A stretch of DNA of 64,000 bases. It comes from Sva-07 sp963710625 (GTDB taxonomy: Bacteria; Actinomycetota; Acidimicrobiia; Acidimicrobiales; Ilumatobacteraceae). The stretch lies in contig CAVQBG010000008.1 of the NCBI GenBank assembly GCA_963710625.1, positions 248,001-312,000 of the forward strand. Reading direction: 5' to 3'. The notes beneath the pieces are model-generated. The model saw only the letters and a program-made list of their open reading frames with translations, had not been told where the DNA came from and made no database searches. The translations under genes and the position numbers were made by a program. Every line of letters starts with the position of its first letter. Position 1 is the stretch's first letter. Below are positions 33,190 through 41,471 of this stretch, piece by piece.

Positions 33190-33627
33190 ATGAGCACCAA
33201 CACCCTGCAGGCAGAACAGCGTCCGACCACCGTCGAGCGAGACCGATCGACCGCGATGCGCGTCATGGAAGGCGGCGCTGTGGTCGCCCTCGCGATCACC
33301 GGATGGGTCCACCTGATGGACATGTCCGACAAGTTCGCGGAAGTGCCGTACCTCGGCTTCGGCTACGGCCTGATCGTGATCGCCAGCATCGTGTCGATCG
33401 TGATGATCGTCCGCGGCGATCGACGTGGGTGGGTGTTGGGCGGCGCCATGAGCCTCGCCACCATCATCGGGTACACGCTGTCGCGTACGACCGGACTGCC
33501 CGCGTCCAGCGATGACATCGGCAACTGGAGCGAAACGCTCGCCGTCTGGGCGGGTCTCGCCGAGATCGTCATGGTCGTCCTCGCCGGCGTGGTGCTCTTC
33601 GGTCGTCGAAACACGACGAGGTCCTGA
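33190..33627 (+). CDS. Small four-helix membrane protein, likely target of the adjacent two-component system
   Basis: A 145-residue protein of unknown family with four hydrophobic segments (VVALAITGWVHLM; LGFGYGLIVIASIVSIVMIV; GWVLGGAMSLATIIGYTLS; LAVWAGLAEIVMVVLAGVVLF). The first helix holds a WVHLMDM motif. GAGGAG six bases before the ATG at 33190 decides this start over an upstream Met at 33130. It is divergent from the response-regulator gene, and repeats between them suggest direct control. Confidence 0.72.
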   Translation: MSTNTLQAEQRPTTVERDRSTAMRVMEGGAVVALAITGWVHLMDMSDKFAEVPYLGFGYGLIVIASIVSIVMIVRGDRRGWVLGGAMSLATIIGYTLSRTTGLPASSDDIGNWSETLAVWAGLAEIVMVVLAGVVLFGRRNTTRS

Positions 33628-33633
33628 GTCCGA

Positions 33634-33665
33634 GTGGGACGCGGGGTTCCGACCCCGCGTCCCAC
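33634..33665 (+). terminator. 14-bp-stem hairpin (REP-like variant)
   Basis: GTGGGACGCGGGGT (33634-33647) pairs perfectly with 33652-33665 around TCCG, starting 6 bases after the stop of the small membrane protein. The GGGGTTCCGACCCC core resembles the GGGGTCAGACCCC elements. Confidence 0.75.
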
Positions 33666-33694
33666 GTGCGCGTCGTGTGTCAGACTCGGCACCG

Positions 33695-34594
33695 ATGGAG
33701 TCGAGCGCTGTTGACGATGTGCCTGGCACATCCCAATCGAAGACAGGGTGGCGGGGGCGGTTCCGGTCGCCGAAGGACACTCGGCTCGCCGGGAGGCTGA
33801 TGATCGGCGTCGGCGTCGCGGGGATGGTGATCGCCGTGTTCGGCATGGTGGTCGGTTGGATCTTCGTCGGCCAGTTGGCCACGGCCTCCGACGACAGCCT
33901 CGACGTGACGCTCCAGTCGCTCGATGCGATCGACGACACGATCGACCTTGCCGACGACGTCCTGGTGTCGACCGCGGACGGCATCACCGCGCTCGCCGGC
34001 ACGCTGACGGCGGTGTCGGGATCGTTCGACGCCGGCACCCAGGCGATCGACGACATCGCCGGACTTGCCACCACGATCGGCCCGTCACTGGAAGATGCGG
34101 GCAGCACCGTGCGCAGGTTGGAGCGCATCGGCGGCAACATCGACTCCGTGCTCGGCGCGCTGTCGAACCTCCCCCTCGCCCCGGACTACGACCCGTCCGC
34201 CGGCCTCGGCGAGACGTTCGGGCAACTCGCCGACACCCTCGAAGCGCTTCCGGGCCAGTTGGAGTCGACCGCTGGCAGCCTGACCGAGTTCACGGGATCG
34301 GCAGACGAGTTGCAGCAACAGCTCGACGAGCTCGCCGGGTCGGTCCAGTCGATCAGCGACGATCTCGGCGACACCGGCACACTGGTCGATCAGTACCGCA
34401 CGAGCGTCGACGACGCCCGCCGGCTCGCGCTCGAGGCGAACAACGATCTCGACAACGGCGTGGTCCTGATGCGAATCCTGCTCGTGATCGGCGGCATCAC
34501 GCTCCTGTTCGGTCAGGTCGTGCCGCTCTGGCTCGGCCGGTCGCTGCTGGACGACGCCGAGGGCTCGGATGCCGCCGTCACCGCGGCGCCCTGA
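33695..34594 (+). CDS. Membrane protein with long helical extracytoplasmic region
   Basis: A 299-residue protein I do not recognise. A helix near residues 35-58 (LMIGVGVAGMVIAVFGMVVGWIFVG) and one near residues 255-275 (VVLMRILLVIGGITLLFGQVVPLWLG) bracket about 190 residues rich in Asp, Thr, Ser and Ala with heptad-like spacing (LQSLDAIDDTIDLADDVL; ADELQQQLDELAGSVQSISDDLG). It looks like a coiled, probably outside-facing stalk, as in methyl-accepting or MCE-associated membrane proteins. An acyl-CoA synthetase follows after 14 bases. Confidence 0.7.
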   Translation: MESSAVDDVPGTSQSKTGWRGRFRSPKDTRLAGRLMIGVGVAGMVIAVFGMVVGWIFVGQLATASDDSLDVTLQSLDAIDDTIDLADDVLVSTADGITALAGTLTAVSGSFDAGTQAIDDIAGLATTIGPSLEDAGSTVRRLERIGGNIDSVLGALSNLPLAPDYDPSAGLGETFGQLADTLEALPGQLESTAGSLTEFTGSADELQQQLDELAGSVQSISDDLGDTGTLVDQYRTSVDDARRLALEANNDLDNGVVLMRILLVIGGITLLFGQVVPLWLGRSLLDDAEGSDAAVTAAP

Positions 34595-34608
34595 CAAGGT
34601 GTGACGCC

Positions 34609-36306
34609 ATGACGATGAGCTTCCAGGAGGCGTGCGACACAGTCTGCGCGCCCGGCACACGGTTCGAGATCGAGGAGATCGACGTCTTCGGCGTGCCGAC
34701 CAAGGTGTTCACCGGGACGCCCCCCAACATGCGGCACCTGTTCGCCGCCGCCGCCGCCCGGACCGACGACTTCATCGTGTTCGAGGACGAGCGCTGGCCG
34801 ATGCCGCGGGTCATGGACCTGATCGGCCAGATCGGCCATGTCCTCGTGAACGACCTCGGCGTGACGAAAGGCGACCGAGTGGCGATCGCCATGCGCAACT
34901 ACCCCGAGTGGATCGCCACGTTCGCTGCGATCACGGCCGTCGGCGCCGTCGCAGTGCCGATGAACGCCTGGTGGCAGACCGACGAGATGGTGTTCGCTCT
35001 CGACGACTGCGGCGCCGCGATCGTCGTCGCCGATGCCGATCGCTTGAACCGGTTGCGGGCCGCCGAGCCCGGCTCGGTCGCTGCCAGGGTGGTCACCGTT
35101 CGCGACGGGGCGGCAGCGCGCAGCGACGACTGGCTCGACGTCGTCGACCTCGAATCGCTGCTCGAACCCGGCGCCGGGCTGCCAGATGTCGACATCGGTC
35201 CCGACGACGACGCGACGATCCTCTACACGTCCGGTACCACCGGCCATCCCAAGGGTGCCGTCTCGACGCATCGGGCGGTCACGAGTTCGCTGATGGCCTT
35301 CGCCGCCCGCAACGCCGTCACCAATCTCGCCGACCCACCGAGCGACGCCGACGAGCCGACCGAGAAGGTTCAGCCGGCGCTGATGCTGTGCGTGCCGTTG
35401 TTCCATGTCACCGGCCTCGTGCCGGTGATGCTCGGTGCGTTCGTCAACGGCTCGAAGCTCGTGATGACCTACCGCTGGGATCCCGACCGTGCTCTGGAGC
35501 TGATCGAGCGCGAGCGGGTCACCAACTTCGTCGGCGTTCCGACGATGAGCTGGGATCTGCTGGAGGCGCCGACGTTCGCCGAGCGCGACACCTCCAGCCT
35601 GCGATCGGTGGGCGGTGGCGGTGCACCGATGCCGGCCGAACTCGTGAAGCGCATCGACGACAACTTCGTGAAGGGGCGCCCCAGCCTCGGCTACGGCATG
35701 ACCGAGACCAACGCGTACGGCCCCGGGATCTCCGGGTCGGACTTCATGGCGCACCCGACCTCGACGGGCCGGACGGTGCCGGTGATGGACATCCGCGTGA
35801 CCGACCCGCTCGGGGAGGAACTGGCGCGCGGCGAGACCGGCGAGATCTGGTTCCGGGGCCCGATGCTGATCCGCGGCTACTGGAACCGTCCCGACGCCAC
35901 CGCCGACACGATCGTCGACGGATGGCTGCGTTCGGGCGACATCGGCCGCGTCGACGACGAGGGGTTCGTGTACGTCAGCGACCGTGCCAAGGACATGATC
36001 CTGCGCGGCGGCGAGAACATCTACTGCGCCGAGGTCGAAGCAGCGATCTACGAGCACCCGTCCGTGTACGAAGCCGCCGTCTACGGCATCCCGCACGAAC
36101 GCCTCGGCGAGGAACTCGCCTGCCACGTGATGGTCAAGCCGGGCACCACCCTCGACGTCGGCGAACTGCAGCGCTTCGTCGGCGAACGGCTGGCGAACTT
36201 CAAGGTGCCGACCACCGTCACGATCGTCACCGAACAACTCCCGCGCAACGCCTCGGGAAAGATCCTCAAACGCGAACTCCGCGACGCAGCCGTCGCGGCT
36301 CACTGA
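34609..36306 (+). CDS. Class I adenylate-forming acyl-CoA synthetase
   Basis: A 565-residue AMP-binding enzyme. The phosphate loop YTSGTTGHPKGA, the adenine site YGMTETNAYG, the RSGDIGRVDDEGFVYVSDRAKDMILRGGENI hinge and the catalytic Lys in NASGKILKREL are all present. It would activate a carboxylic acid to its CoA thioester through an acyl-adenylate. The neighbouring SDR, 15 bases downstream, may act on the product. The start at 34609 is the first Met before recognisable sequence. Confidence 0.92.
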   Translation: MTMSFQEACDTVCAPGTRFEIEEIDVFGVPTKVFTGTPPNMRHLFAAAAARTDDFIVFEDERWPMPRVMDLIGQIGHVLVNDLGVTKGDRVAIAMRNYPEWIATFAAITAVGAVAVPMNAWWQTDEMVFALDDCGAAIVVADADRLNRLRAAEPGSVAARVVTVRDGAAARSDDWLDVVDLESLLEPGAGLPDVDIGPDDDATILYTSGTTGHPKGAVSTHRAVTSSLMAFAARNAVTNLADPPSDADEPTEKVQPALMLCVPLFHVTGLVPVMLGAFVNGSKLVMTYRWDPDRALELIERERVTNFVGVPTMSWDLLEAPTFAERDTSSLRSVGGGGAPMPAELVKRIDDNFVKGRPSLGYGMTETNAYGPGISGSDFMAHPTSTGRTVPVMDIRVTDPLGEELARGETGEIWFRGPMLIRGYWNRPDATADTIVDGWLRSGDIGRVDDEGFVYVSDRAKDMILRGGENIYCAEVEAAIYEHPSVYEAAVYGIPHERLGEELACHVMVKPGTTLDVGELQRFVGERLANFKVPTTVTIVTEQLPRNASGKILKRELRDAAVAAH

Positions 36307-36321
36307 CATCGGAGGCACTCC

Positions 36322-37146
36322 ATGACACGCATCCTGATCACCGGCAGCAACAGCGGATTCGGCAAGCTCGCCGCGCTCAGCCTCGCCCGCCAGGGCCACG
36401 ACGTCGTCGCCACGATGCGCAACCTCGCGAAGGGCGAGGAGCTTCGATCGACGGCCGAGGCCGAGGGACTGCCGATCGAGATCCGCCCGCTCGACGTCTG
36501 CGATCCAGCGTCGGTCGCCGACGCCATCGGCGACCCGGCCGACCTCGACGTCGTCGTCAACAACGCCGGCTTCGAGGTGGCCGGCGCCGTCGAGATGGTC
36601 GACGACGACCTGCTGGCCCGGCAGTTCGACACGAACGTGATGGGGCCGATGCGCCTCGTGCGGACCGTGCTCCCCGTCTGGCGCGAGCGCGGCAGCGGCA
36701 CGATCGTCAACGTGTCGAGCATCGCCGGCGTGGTCGGCGCTCCGTTCGGCGGGGTCTACGCCGCCTCCAAGCACGCGCTCGAGGCGCTCAGCGAAGCACT
36801 GCACTTCGAGACCGCCGTCTACGGCATCCGCGTGCGTCTGGTCGAGCCCGGGCGGTTCGAAACCGACTTCCGCGACAACATCGTCACGGTGCCCGGCTGG
36901 GAGGGTTCGGAATACCAGCAACGCGCCGACCGGTTCCGCGCCAGCCAGGGCGTGCTGTCGGGCGATGGTCCGGCCCCCGACCCTCAGGACGTCGCCGATG
37001 CGATCGTCACGGCATGTCTCGACCCCGATGCCCCGTTCCGCCAGTTCGTCGGCAGCGACGCGCAACTGATCTCGTCGGTGAAGGCGTCGATGTCGTTCGA
37101 GGAGTTCGAAGCCACGATGCGCGCCACCCTCGACTGGTACGACTGA
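36322..37146 (+). CDS. SDR family oxidoreductase
   Basis: A 274-residue short-chain dehydrogenase with TGSNSGFG, VVNNAGFEVAG, NVSSIAGVVG and YAASKHALE as cofactor and catalytic motifs. The basic residue after the second strand (ATMRN) suggests NADP. A strong GGAGG ribosome site six bases before the ATG shows this gene is read from a longer message, probably the one carrying the acyl-CoA synthetase 15 bases upstream. Confidence 0.9.
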   Translation: MTRILITGSNSGFGKLAALSLARQGHDVVATMRNLAKGEELRSTAEAEGLPIEIRPLDVCDPASVADAIGDPADLDVVVNNAGFEVAGAVEMVDDDLLARQFDTNVMGPMRLVRTVLPVWRERGSGTIVNVSSIAGVVGAPFGGVYAASKHALEALSEALHFETAVYGIRVRLVEPGRFETDFRDNIVTVPGWEGSEYQQRADRFRASQGVLSGDGPAPDPQDVADAIVTACLDPDAPFRQFVGSDAQLISSVKASMSFEEFEATMRATLDWYD

Positions 37147-37183
37147 CCTGCACCGCAACGTGCGGGGCGCGTATCGTCACACG

Positions 37184-38713
37184 GTGCGCACCGTCACGTT
37201 GACCTCGTCCCGCTGGCTGCGCACGCTGGCGCTCGGCGTCGTCGTGATCGGCTCCGGGATCCTCGCCGTCCAGTTGCACCGCAACGGACACACACAGGGC
37301 GACGACTTCGCGCTGTACCTGCGGCAGGCACGGAGCATCTTCGACGGTGACATCGGCGCCGTCGTCGCCGACAACCGCTTCGCCGTGCTCAACTCCGACT
37401 CGGCGTTCAGCCCGATCGCCTATCCGTGGGTGTGGCCGCTCCTGCTGTCGCCGTTCGTCCACCTCTGGGAGTACGACTTCGAACGGCTCAAGCTGGTCGA
37501 GGTCGCGATCTTCATGGTGTGGTTGGTGCTGCTGCACGGCATCGTGCGCCGGCGCATCGGTCGCCTGCCGGCTCTTGCGCTCGTCGCGGTGGTCGGCACC
37601 GCGCCGCTGTACCTCGCCCACACCGATCAATTGCTCACCGAGTTCCCCCACCTCGCCGCCGTCGCAGTGTTCGTCTGGTGGTACGACCGGGTGAGATCCC
37701 GAGCCACATTGCTCACGGCGAGCCGCTCCGACCTCATCGTGCTCGGTGCGCTCGTCACGTTGGCGTTCAACGTGCGCCGAGAAGGCGTCGCGCTGCTCGC
37801 GGTGATCGCCGTCATGCAGCTCTACGATCTCGTCGCCTCGATCGAACGGCCGCGCTCGCCCGGTCGTGCCTGGGCGGCGATCCGCGCCGGCTGGCCCACG
37901 CTGAGCACCCCCTACCTGTCCTTCGCGATCACCGCCACCCTGTTCCAGTTGCTGCTGCCCACCGCACTGCTGCCGGACAACGGGAACTCGTCGAAGTTCA
38001 TCGACAACCGGCTGGGCGAGTATCCCGAGATCCTGGCCGATCAGCTCGGTTTCGGCGCCCACCCGCTCGTCGGGATCGCCGTGCTCGGGCTCGCTGCTGC
38101 CGGCGCAGTGGTCGGCGTGCGGAGGAGACCGGCGCTCGACCTCCCCCTGCTGGTGCTCACGATCGTCAGCATGCTGATGATCGGCACCCACCTGCGTCGG
38201 GTCGACCGGTACTGGTTCCAGATCACACCCTGGGTGCTCTACTACGCATCGGTGGCACTGGTGGCGATCGGCGCGGCGGTGTTCGGGCGGCGCCAGATGC
38301 TCGGCCGGTTCGTGGCACTCGCACCGCTCGTGGCCATCGTCGTGGCGCACCTCGTCGTGCTGCCCGGCAAGATCACCGACGCCCGTGACTTCGACGCCGC
38401 GGGTCGGGTGCAGTCCGGGCCGACGAACCCTCGGACCGCTCCGATCTTCGATGCGGTCGCAGAGCTCACACCACCCGATGCGATCATCGCGTACTTCCGG
38501 GCCCGCACGATGACGCTCATCACCGATCGGCGCTCGTTCCAGACCAAGAACCTCGAACGCATCGCCCAGAACGCCGACTACTTCGCTCAGCGACGCGGGA
38601 GCACCTACTGGCAGCCCGAGCTGACACCCGGTGCTGCTCGAGTGGCGGGGTTCGAGGAGGTCTGGTCCGACCCGACCTGGATCCTCTGGAAGACGCCGTC
38701 CGCCGACGACTGA
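37184..38713 (+). CDS. GT-C-fold membrane protein (ArnT/dolichyl-phosphate mannosyltransferase-like)
   Basis: A 509-residue membrane protein with about ten helices. After the first helix the loop HTQGDDFALYLRQARSI carries the acidic pair seen in GT-C glycosyltransferases using lipid-linked sugars. The membrane part ends near residue 395, followed by a soluble C-terminus (PRTAPIFDAVAELTPPDAIIAYFRARTMTLITDRRS) common in this superfamily. The acceptor is unknown. The GTG at 37184 is chosen because TATCGT lies six bases before it; a GTG at 37160 would add eight residues. Confidence 0.75.
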   Translation: MRTVTLTSSRWLRTLALGVVVIGSGILAVQLHRNGHTQGDDFALYLRQARSIFDGDIGAVVADNRFAVLNSDSAFSPIAYPWVWPLLLSPFVHLWEYDFERLKLVEVAIFMVWLVLLHGIVRRRIGRLPALALVAVVGTAPLYLAHTDQLLTEFPHLAAVAVFVWWYDRVRSRATLLTASRSDLIVLGALVTLAFNVRREGVALLAVIAVMQLYDLVASIERPRSPGRAWAAIRAGWPTLSTPYLSFAITATLFQLLLPTALLPDNGNSSKFIDNRLGEYPEILADQLGFGAHPLVGIAVLGLAAAGAVVGVRRRPALDLPLLVLTIVSMLMIGTHLRRVDRYWFQITPWVLYYASVALVAIGAAVFGRRQMLGRFVALAPLVAIVVAHLVVLPGKITDARDFDAAGRVQSGPTNPRTAPIFDAVAELTPPDAIIAYFRARTMTLITDRRSFQTKNLERIAQNADYFAQRRGSTYWQPELTPGAARVAGFEEVWSDPTWILWKTPSADD

Positions 38714-38735
38714 CCGGATCTGAGAGGGTGAGGAA

Positions 38736-39242
38736 ATGGGCCTCCTGCGCCATCACCACGAGGAACACGAGCGGTATCGGATGCAGACCGACCTGTTGTC
38801 GATCGGTGACGACTACTGGATCGAGAACAGCGACGGCGATCGCGTGTACAAGGTCAACGGCAAGGTGGCCCGACTCCGTAACGAGTGGGTGCTGGAGGAC
38901 CGTCATCGTGAACGCGTGGCCGTCATCCGCGAACACAAGTTGTCGGTTCGCGACGAGATCAAGATCGACCTCGGCGGGCGGACCGCGAAGGTCAAGAAGT
39001 CGCTCGTCGGCTTGCGGGACCGATTCCACATCGACGTGGAGCACGGCGATGACATGAAGGCCCACGGCAACATCCTCGACCACCAGTACGAGATCGAGTG
39101 CGACGGCGATCGCGTCGCCCAGGTCTCCAAGAAGTGGTTCCGCGTGCGCGACTCCTACGGCATCGAGATCTACGACACGAGTTCGGTGCCGCTGATCCTC
39201 GCCATCGCCGTCGCCGTCGAGGAGCTCGCCCGCGAGCACTGA
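38736..39242 (+). CDS. LURP-one-related (tubby-like) protein
   Basis: A 168-residue protein with the repeated strand pattern of LURP-one/YxjI proteins: LLSIGDDYWIENSDGDRVYKVNGKVARLRNEWVLED, KLSVRDEIKIDLGGRTAKVKKSLVGLRDRFHID, HQYEIECDGDRVAQVSKKWFRVRDSYGIEI. The fold is a 12-stranded barrel around a helix, akin to phospholipid scramblases; its bacterial role is not known. A GAGGG-type ribosome site precedes the ATG, 22 bases after the preceding gene. Confidence 0.85.
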   Translation: MGLLRHHHEEHERYRMQTDLLSIGDDYWIENSDGDRVYKVNGKVARLRNEWVLEDRHRERVAVIREHKLSVRDEIKIDLGGRTAKVKKSLVGLRDRFHIDVEHGDDMKAHGNILDHQYEIECDGDRVAQVSKKWFRVRDSYGIEIYDTSSVPLILAIAVAVEELAREH

Positions 39243-39304
39243 CCGTCACGCCGGGCGCCGCACACCAGCTGCAGCGGTTCGGGAGGTGTGCGAGGCTGGG
39301 TGCG

Positions 39305-40147
39305 ATGGCTGACTCCGCGGCGATCACCACCTACCGGTACCTCCGTATCAGCATGGTCGTCGCCGTGCTGCTGCTCGCGGTGTCGATCGCCATCGAACGC
39401 TCCCAGGTCGACTGCTGGCAGACCTCGGTGTCCGCCTACTACTACACGCCGGTCAAGGCGATCTTCGTCGGCGTCCTGATGGCCGTCAGCCTGTGTCTCA
39501 TCGTCATCAAGGGCCGCACCTCGTGGGAGGACGCCGCACTCAACGCCGCGGGCATGCTCGCACCGATCGTCGCGGTCGTGCCGACCTCCGACGTGGGAAC
39601 GTGCTGGTCGGTGACACCCCGGCCGCTGCCGGTGAACGACAACGGCGAGCTCGCCGACTGGGTGGTCGCGAACATCGACAACAACATCACCGCGCTGATC
39701 ATCGCCGGCATCGTCGGGCTGATCGTGGCCGCAGTGATCGCCACGATCGCCACCCGCAACATGAGGGCGATCGCCGAAGTCGGACCCGTGCAGATGCGGC
39801 TCGGCCTGCTCGGAGCGATGGTTTTCCTGGTCGCCGGCGCCGTCGTGTTCGTCGCCTGGGACGACTTCGACACCCTGGCCCACGGACTCGCCGCCGTGGC
39901 CATGTTCCTCTTCCTGGCCATCGCCGTCGGCCTCAATGCCTGGCAGCACCGCAACGACCCGGCACCGCGCGCCTATTTCTGGATCTACGCAGCGATCGCC
40001 GGGTTGATGGTGGGTGCCGCGGCGGTGATGTTCCCGTTCGGTTCGAGCTGGGACCACATGGTGTTGGTCCTCGAGACCACCGAGATCGCCTTGTTCGCCG
40101 TCTTCTGGCTGGTCCAGACGAAGGAGCACTGGAACGAGACGGCCTGA
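39305..40147 (+). CDS. Seven- or eight-helix membrane protein, unknown function
   Basis: A 280-residue membrane protein. Characteristic parts are SVSAYYYTPVKAIFVGVLMAVSLCLIVIKG after the first helix and a periplasmic loop with TSDVGTCWSVTPRPLPVNDNGE. The SxSxYYYTP(V/M)xxxFVG pattern recurs in uncharacterised bacterial membrane proteins. The C-terminal half has four further helices. No cofactor motif is visible. The ATG at 39305 follows the preceding gene by 62 bases. Confidence 0.72.
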   Translation: MADSAAITTYRYLRISMVVAVLLLAVSIAIERSQVDCWQTSVSAYYYTPVKAIFVGVLMAVSLCLIVIKGRTSWEDAALNAAGMLAPIVAVVPTSDVGTCWSVTPRPLPVNDNGELADWVVANIDNNITALIIAGIVGLIVAAVIATIATRNMRAIAEVGPVQMRLGLLGAMVFLVAGAVVFVAWDDFDTLAHGLAAVAMFLFLAIAVGLNAWQHRNDPAPRAYFWIYAAIAGLMVGAAAVMFPFGSSWDHMVLVLETTEIALFAVFWLVQTKEHWNETA

Positions 40148-40183
40148 TCACCGCCCCGGCCTCTCGCGAGCGCAGCCGCGCGT

Positions 40184-40441
40184 CTACTCCTTCGCCTCCC
40201 TGCGACTTCGCACGAACCACGCGAGGAGCCAGCCGGCGAGCATGCCGAGCACGAACGTGACCAGGAGCGCGACCCAGGTCCCCACGGTCCAGTCGAAGAA
40301 CAGGAACTGGACCGAGCGCTTCTCGGTGTTCTGCAGGATGAAGATCAGCGCAAGCACCGCGGCGATGCCGGCGGAGATCGCCTTCCAGTTCCAGTCGGCC
40401 GTCTGCTCGATGTCGTGGGCCTCGGGTTTCTGGCTGTCCAT
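40184..40441 (-). CDS. LapA-domain small membrane protein
   Basis: An 85-residue protein. Two helices (AISAGIAAVLALIFILQNTE and TWVALLVTFVLGMLAGWLLAWF) flank RSVQFLFFDW, matching the LapA (lipopolysaccharide assembly protein A-like) domain, which also occurs widely in actinobacteria without LPS. AAAGGTGG lies a few bases before the ATG at 40441, favouring it over two upstream GTGs. Convergent with the preceding membrane-protein gene. Confidence 0.85.
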   Translation of the reverse strand: MDSQKPEAHDIEQTADWNWKAISAGIAAVLALIFILQNTEKRSVQFLFFDWTVGTWVALLVTFVLGMLAGWLLAWFVRSRREAKE

Positions 40442-40553
40442 CGGCACCACCTTTCAGACGTCACCATCCGCTTCCAGTGCCCACGGTACGACCAAGCCGG
40501 CTGGCGAAGCAATGCGCGGCGACGAATAGGGTCGGCCCAACACCCACTTTGCC

Positions 40554-41471
40554 ATGACCACGTCCCCTGTCCCCTACACCGTGCTCGGCGGGTATCTCGG
40601 CGCCGGGAAGACGACGCTCCTGAATCAGCTGCTGCGAGCCAACGCCGGCGTGCGCATCGCCGTCATCGTGAACGACTTCGGCGACATCGGCATCGATGCG
40701 GACCTCATCGCCAACCAGCACGGTGACACGATCAACCTCACCAACGGCTGCGTCTGCTGCAGCGCCAGCGATGGTCTCGCCAACGTGCTCGACGGGCTGC
40801 GCGCCAGCGCCGACAGCATCGACCACGTGATCGTCGAGGCGAGCGGCGTGAGCGACCCCGTACGGATCGGCCACTATGCGGGGCCCTTCGGTTTCGAACT
40901 GCGCGGCGTGATCGTGCTGGCCGATGCCGAGCAGGTTCGCTCCCGATCGGTCGACAAGTACGTCGGAGGCACGGTGATCAGCCAGTTCCAGGGAGCCGAC
41001 ATGCTCGTGCTGACGAAGACCGACCTCCTCACACGATCGCGGCTCGAGGAAGTACGTGCGTGGTTGCGTGAGATCGCCCCCGGCACGCCGATCCTGCAGG
41101 CGGCAGGTGGACGGCTCCCCACCGAGCTGGTCCTCGGCGACCTCGGCGCGACACCGGAGTCGTCCGCCGATGGCGCAACCCATCCGATCGGCTACGACAG
41201 GTGGAGCCTCGAGCGATCCGAGCCGATCGACCGATCGGTGCTCGATGACTTCGTCGGTGGGCTGCCCGAGGGGGTGCTTCGTGCAAAAGGATTCGCGCAC
41301 CTCACCGAGGATCCGGAGCACCGGTACATCCTGCAGGTCGTGGGCCGCCGGGTGAGCCTGACGCCAGACCCCGACTGGACCGCTGGCGGCGATCGTGACA
41401 CCCGCCTGGTCGTGATCGCCGTACCGGGGACACTCGATCACGATCGCCTGACTGCCAGTATGTCGTTCTGA
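40554..41471 (+). CDS. CobW/COG0523 family GTPase (metal chaperone type)
   Basis: A 305-residue G3E GTPase. The P-loop GGYLGAGKTT, the metal-binding CVCC in NLTNGCVCCSAS, VEASGVSDPVR and the TKTD guanine site are clear, and the C-terminal domain holds RAKGFAHL. Such proteins use GTP to deliver Zn2+, Co2+ or another metal. The C-terminal histidine-rich loop of some zinc chaperones is missing. No zinc-uptake repressor site is obvious upstream. Its stop overlaps the next start by one base (TGATG). Confidence 0.9.
   Translation: MTTSPVPYTVLGGYLGAGKTTLLNQLLRANAGVRIAVIVNDFGDIGIDADLIANQHGDTINLTNGCVCCSASDGLANVLDGLRASADSIDHVIVEASGVSDPVRIGHYAGPFGFELRGVIVLADAEQVRSRSVDKYVGGTVISQFQGADMLVLTKTDLLTRSRLEEVRAWLREIAPGTPILQAAGGRLPTELVLGDLGATPESSADGATHPIGYDRWSLERSEPIDRSVLDDFVGGLPEGVLRAKGFAHLTEDPEHRYILQVVGRRVSLTPDPDWTAGGDRDTRLVVIAVPGTLDHDRLTASMSF

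Noticed and set aside
34513..37158. 881-residue open frame on the minus strand
   Set aside because: It is the antisense shadow of the acyl-CoA synthetase and SDR genes; long antisense frames are common at this GC content.
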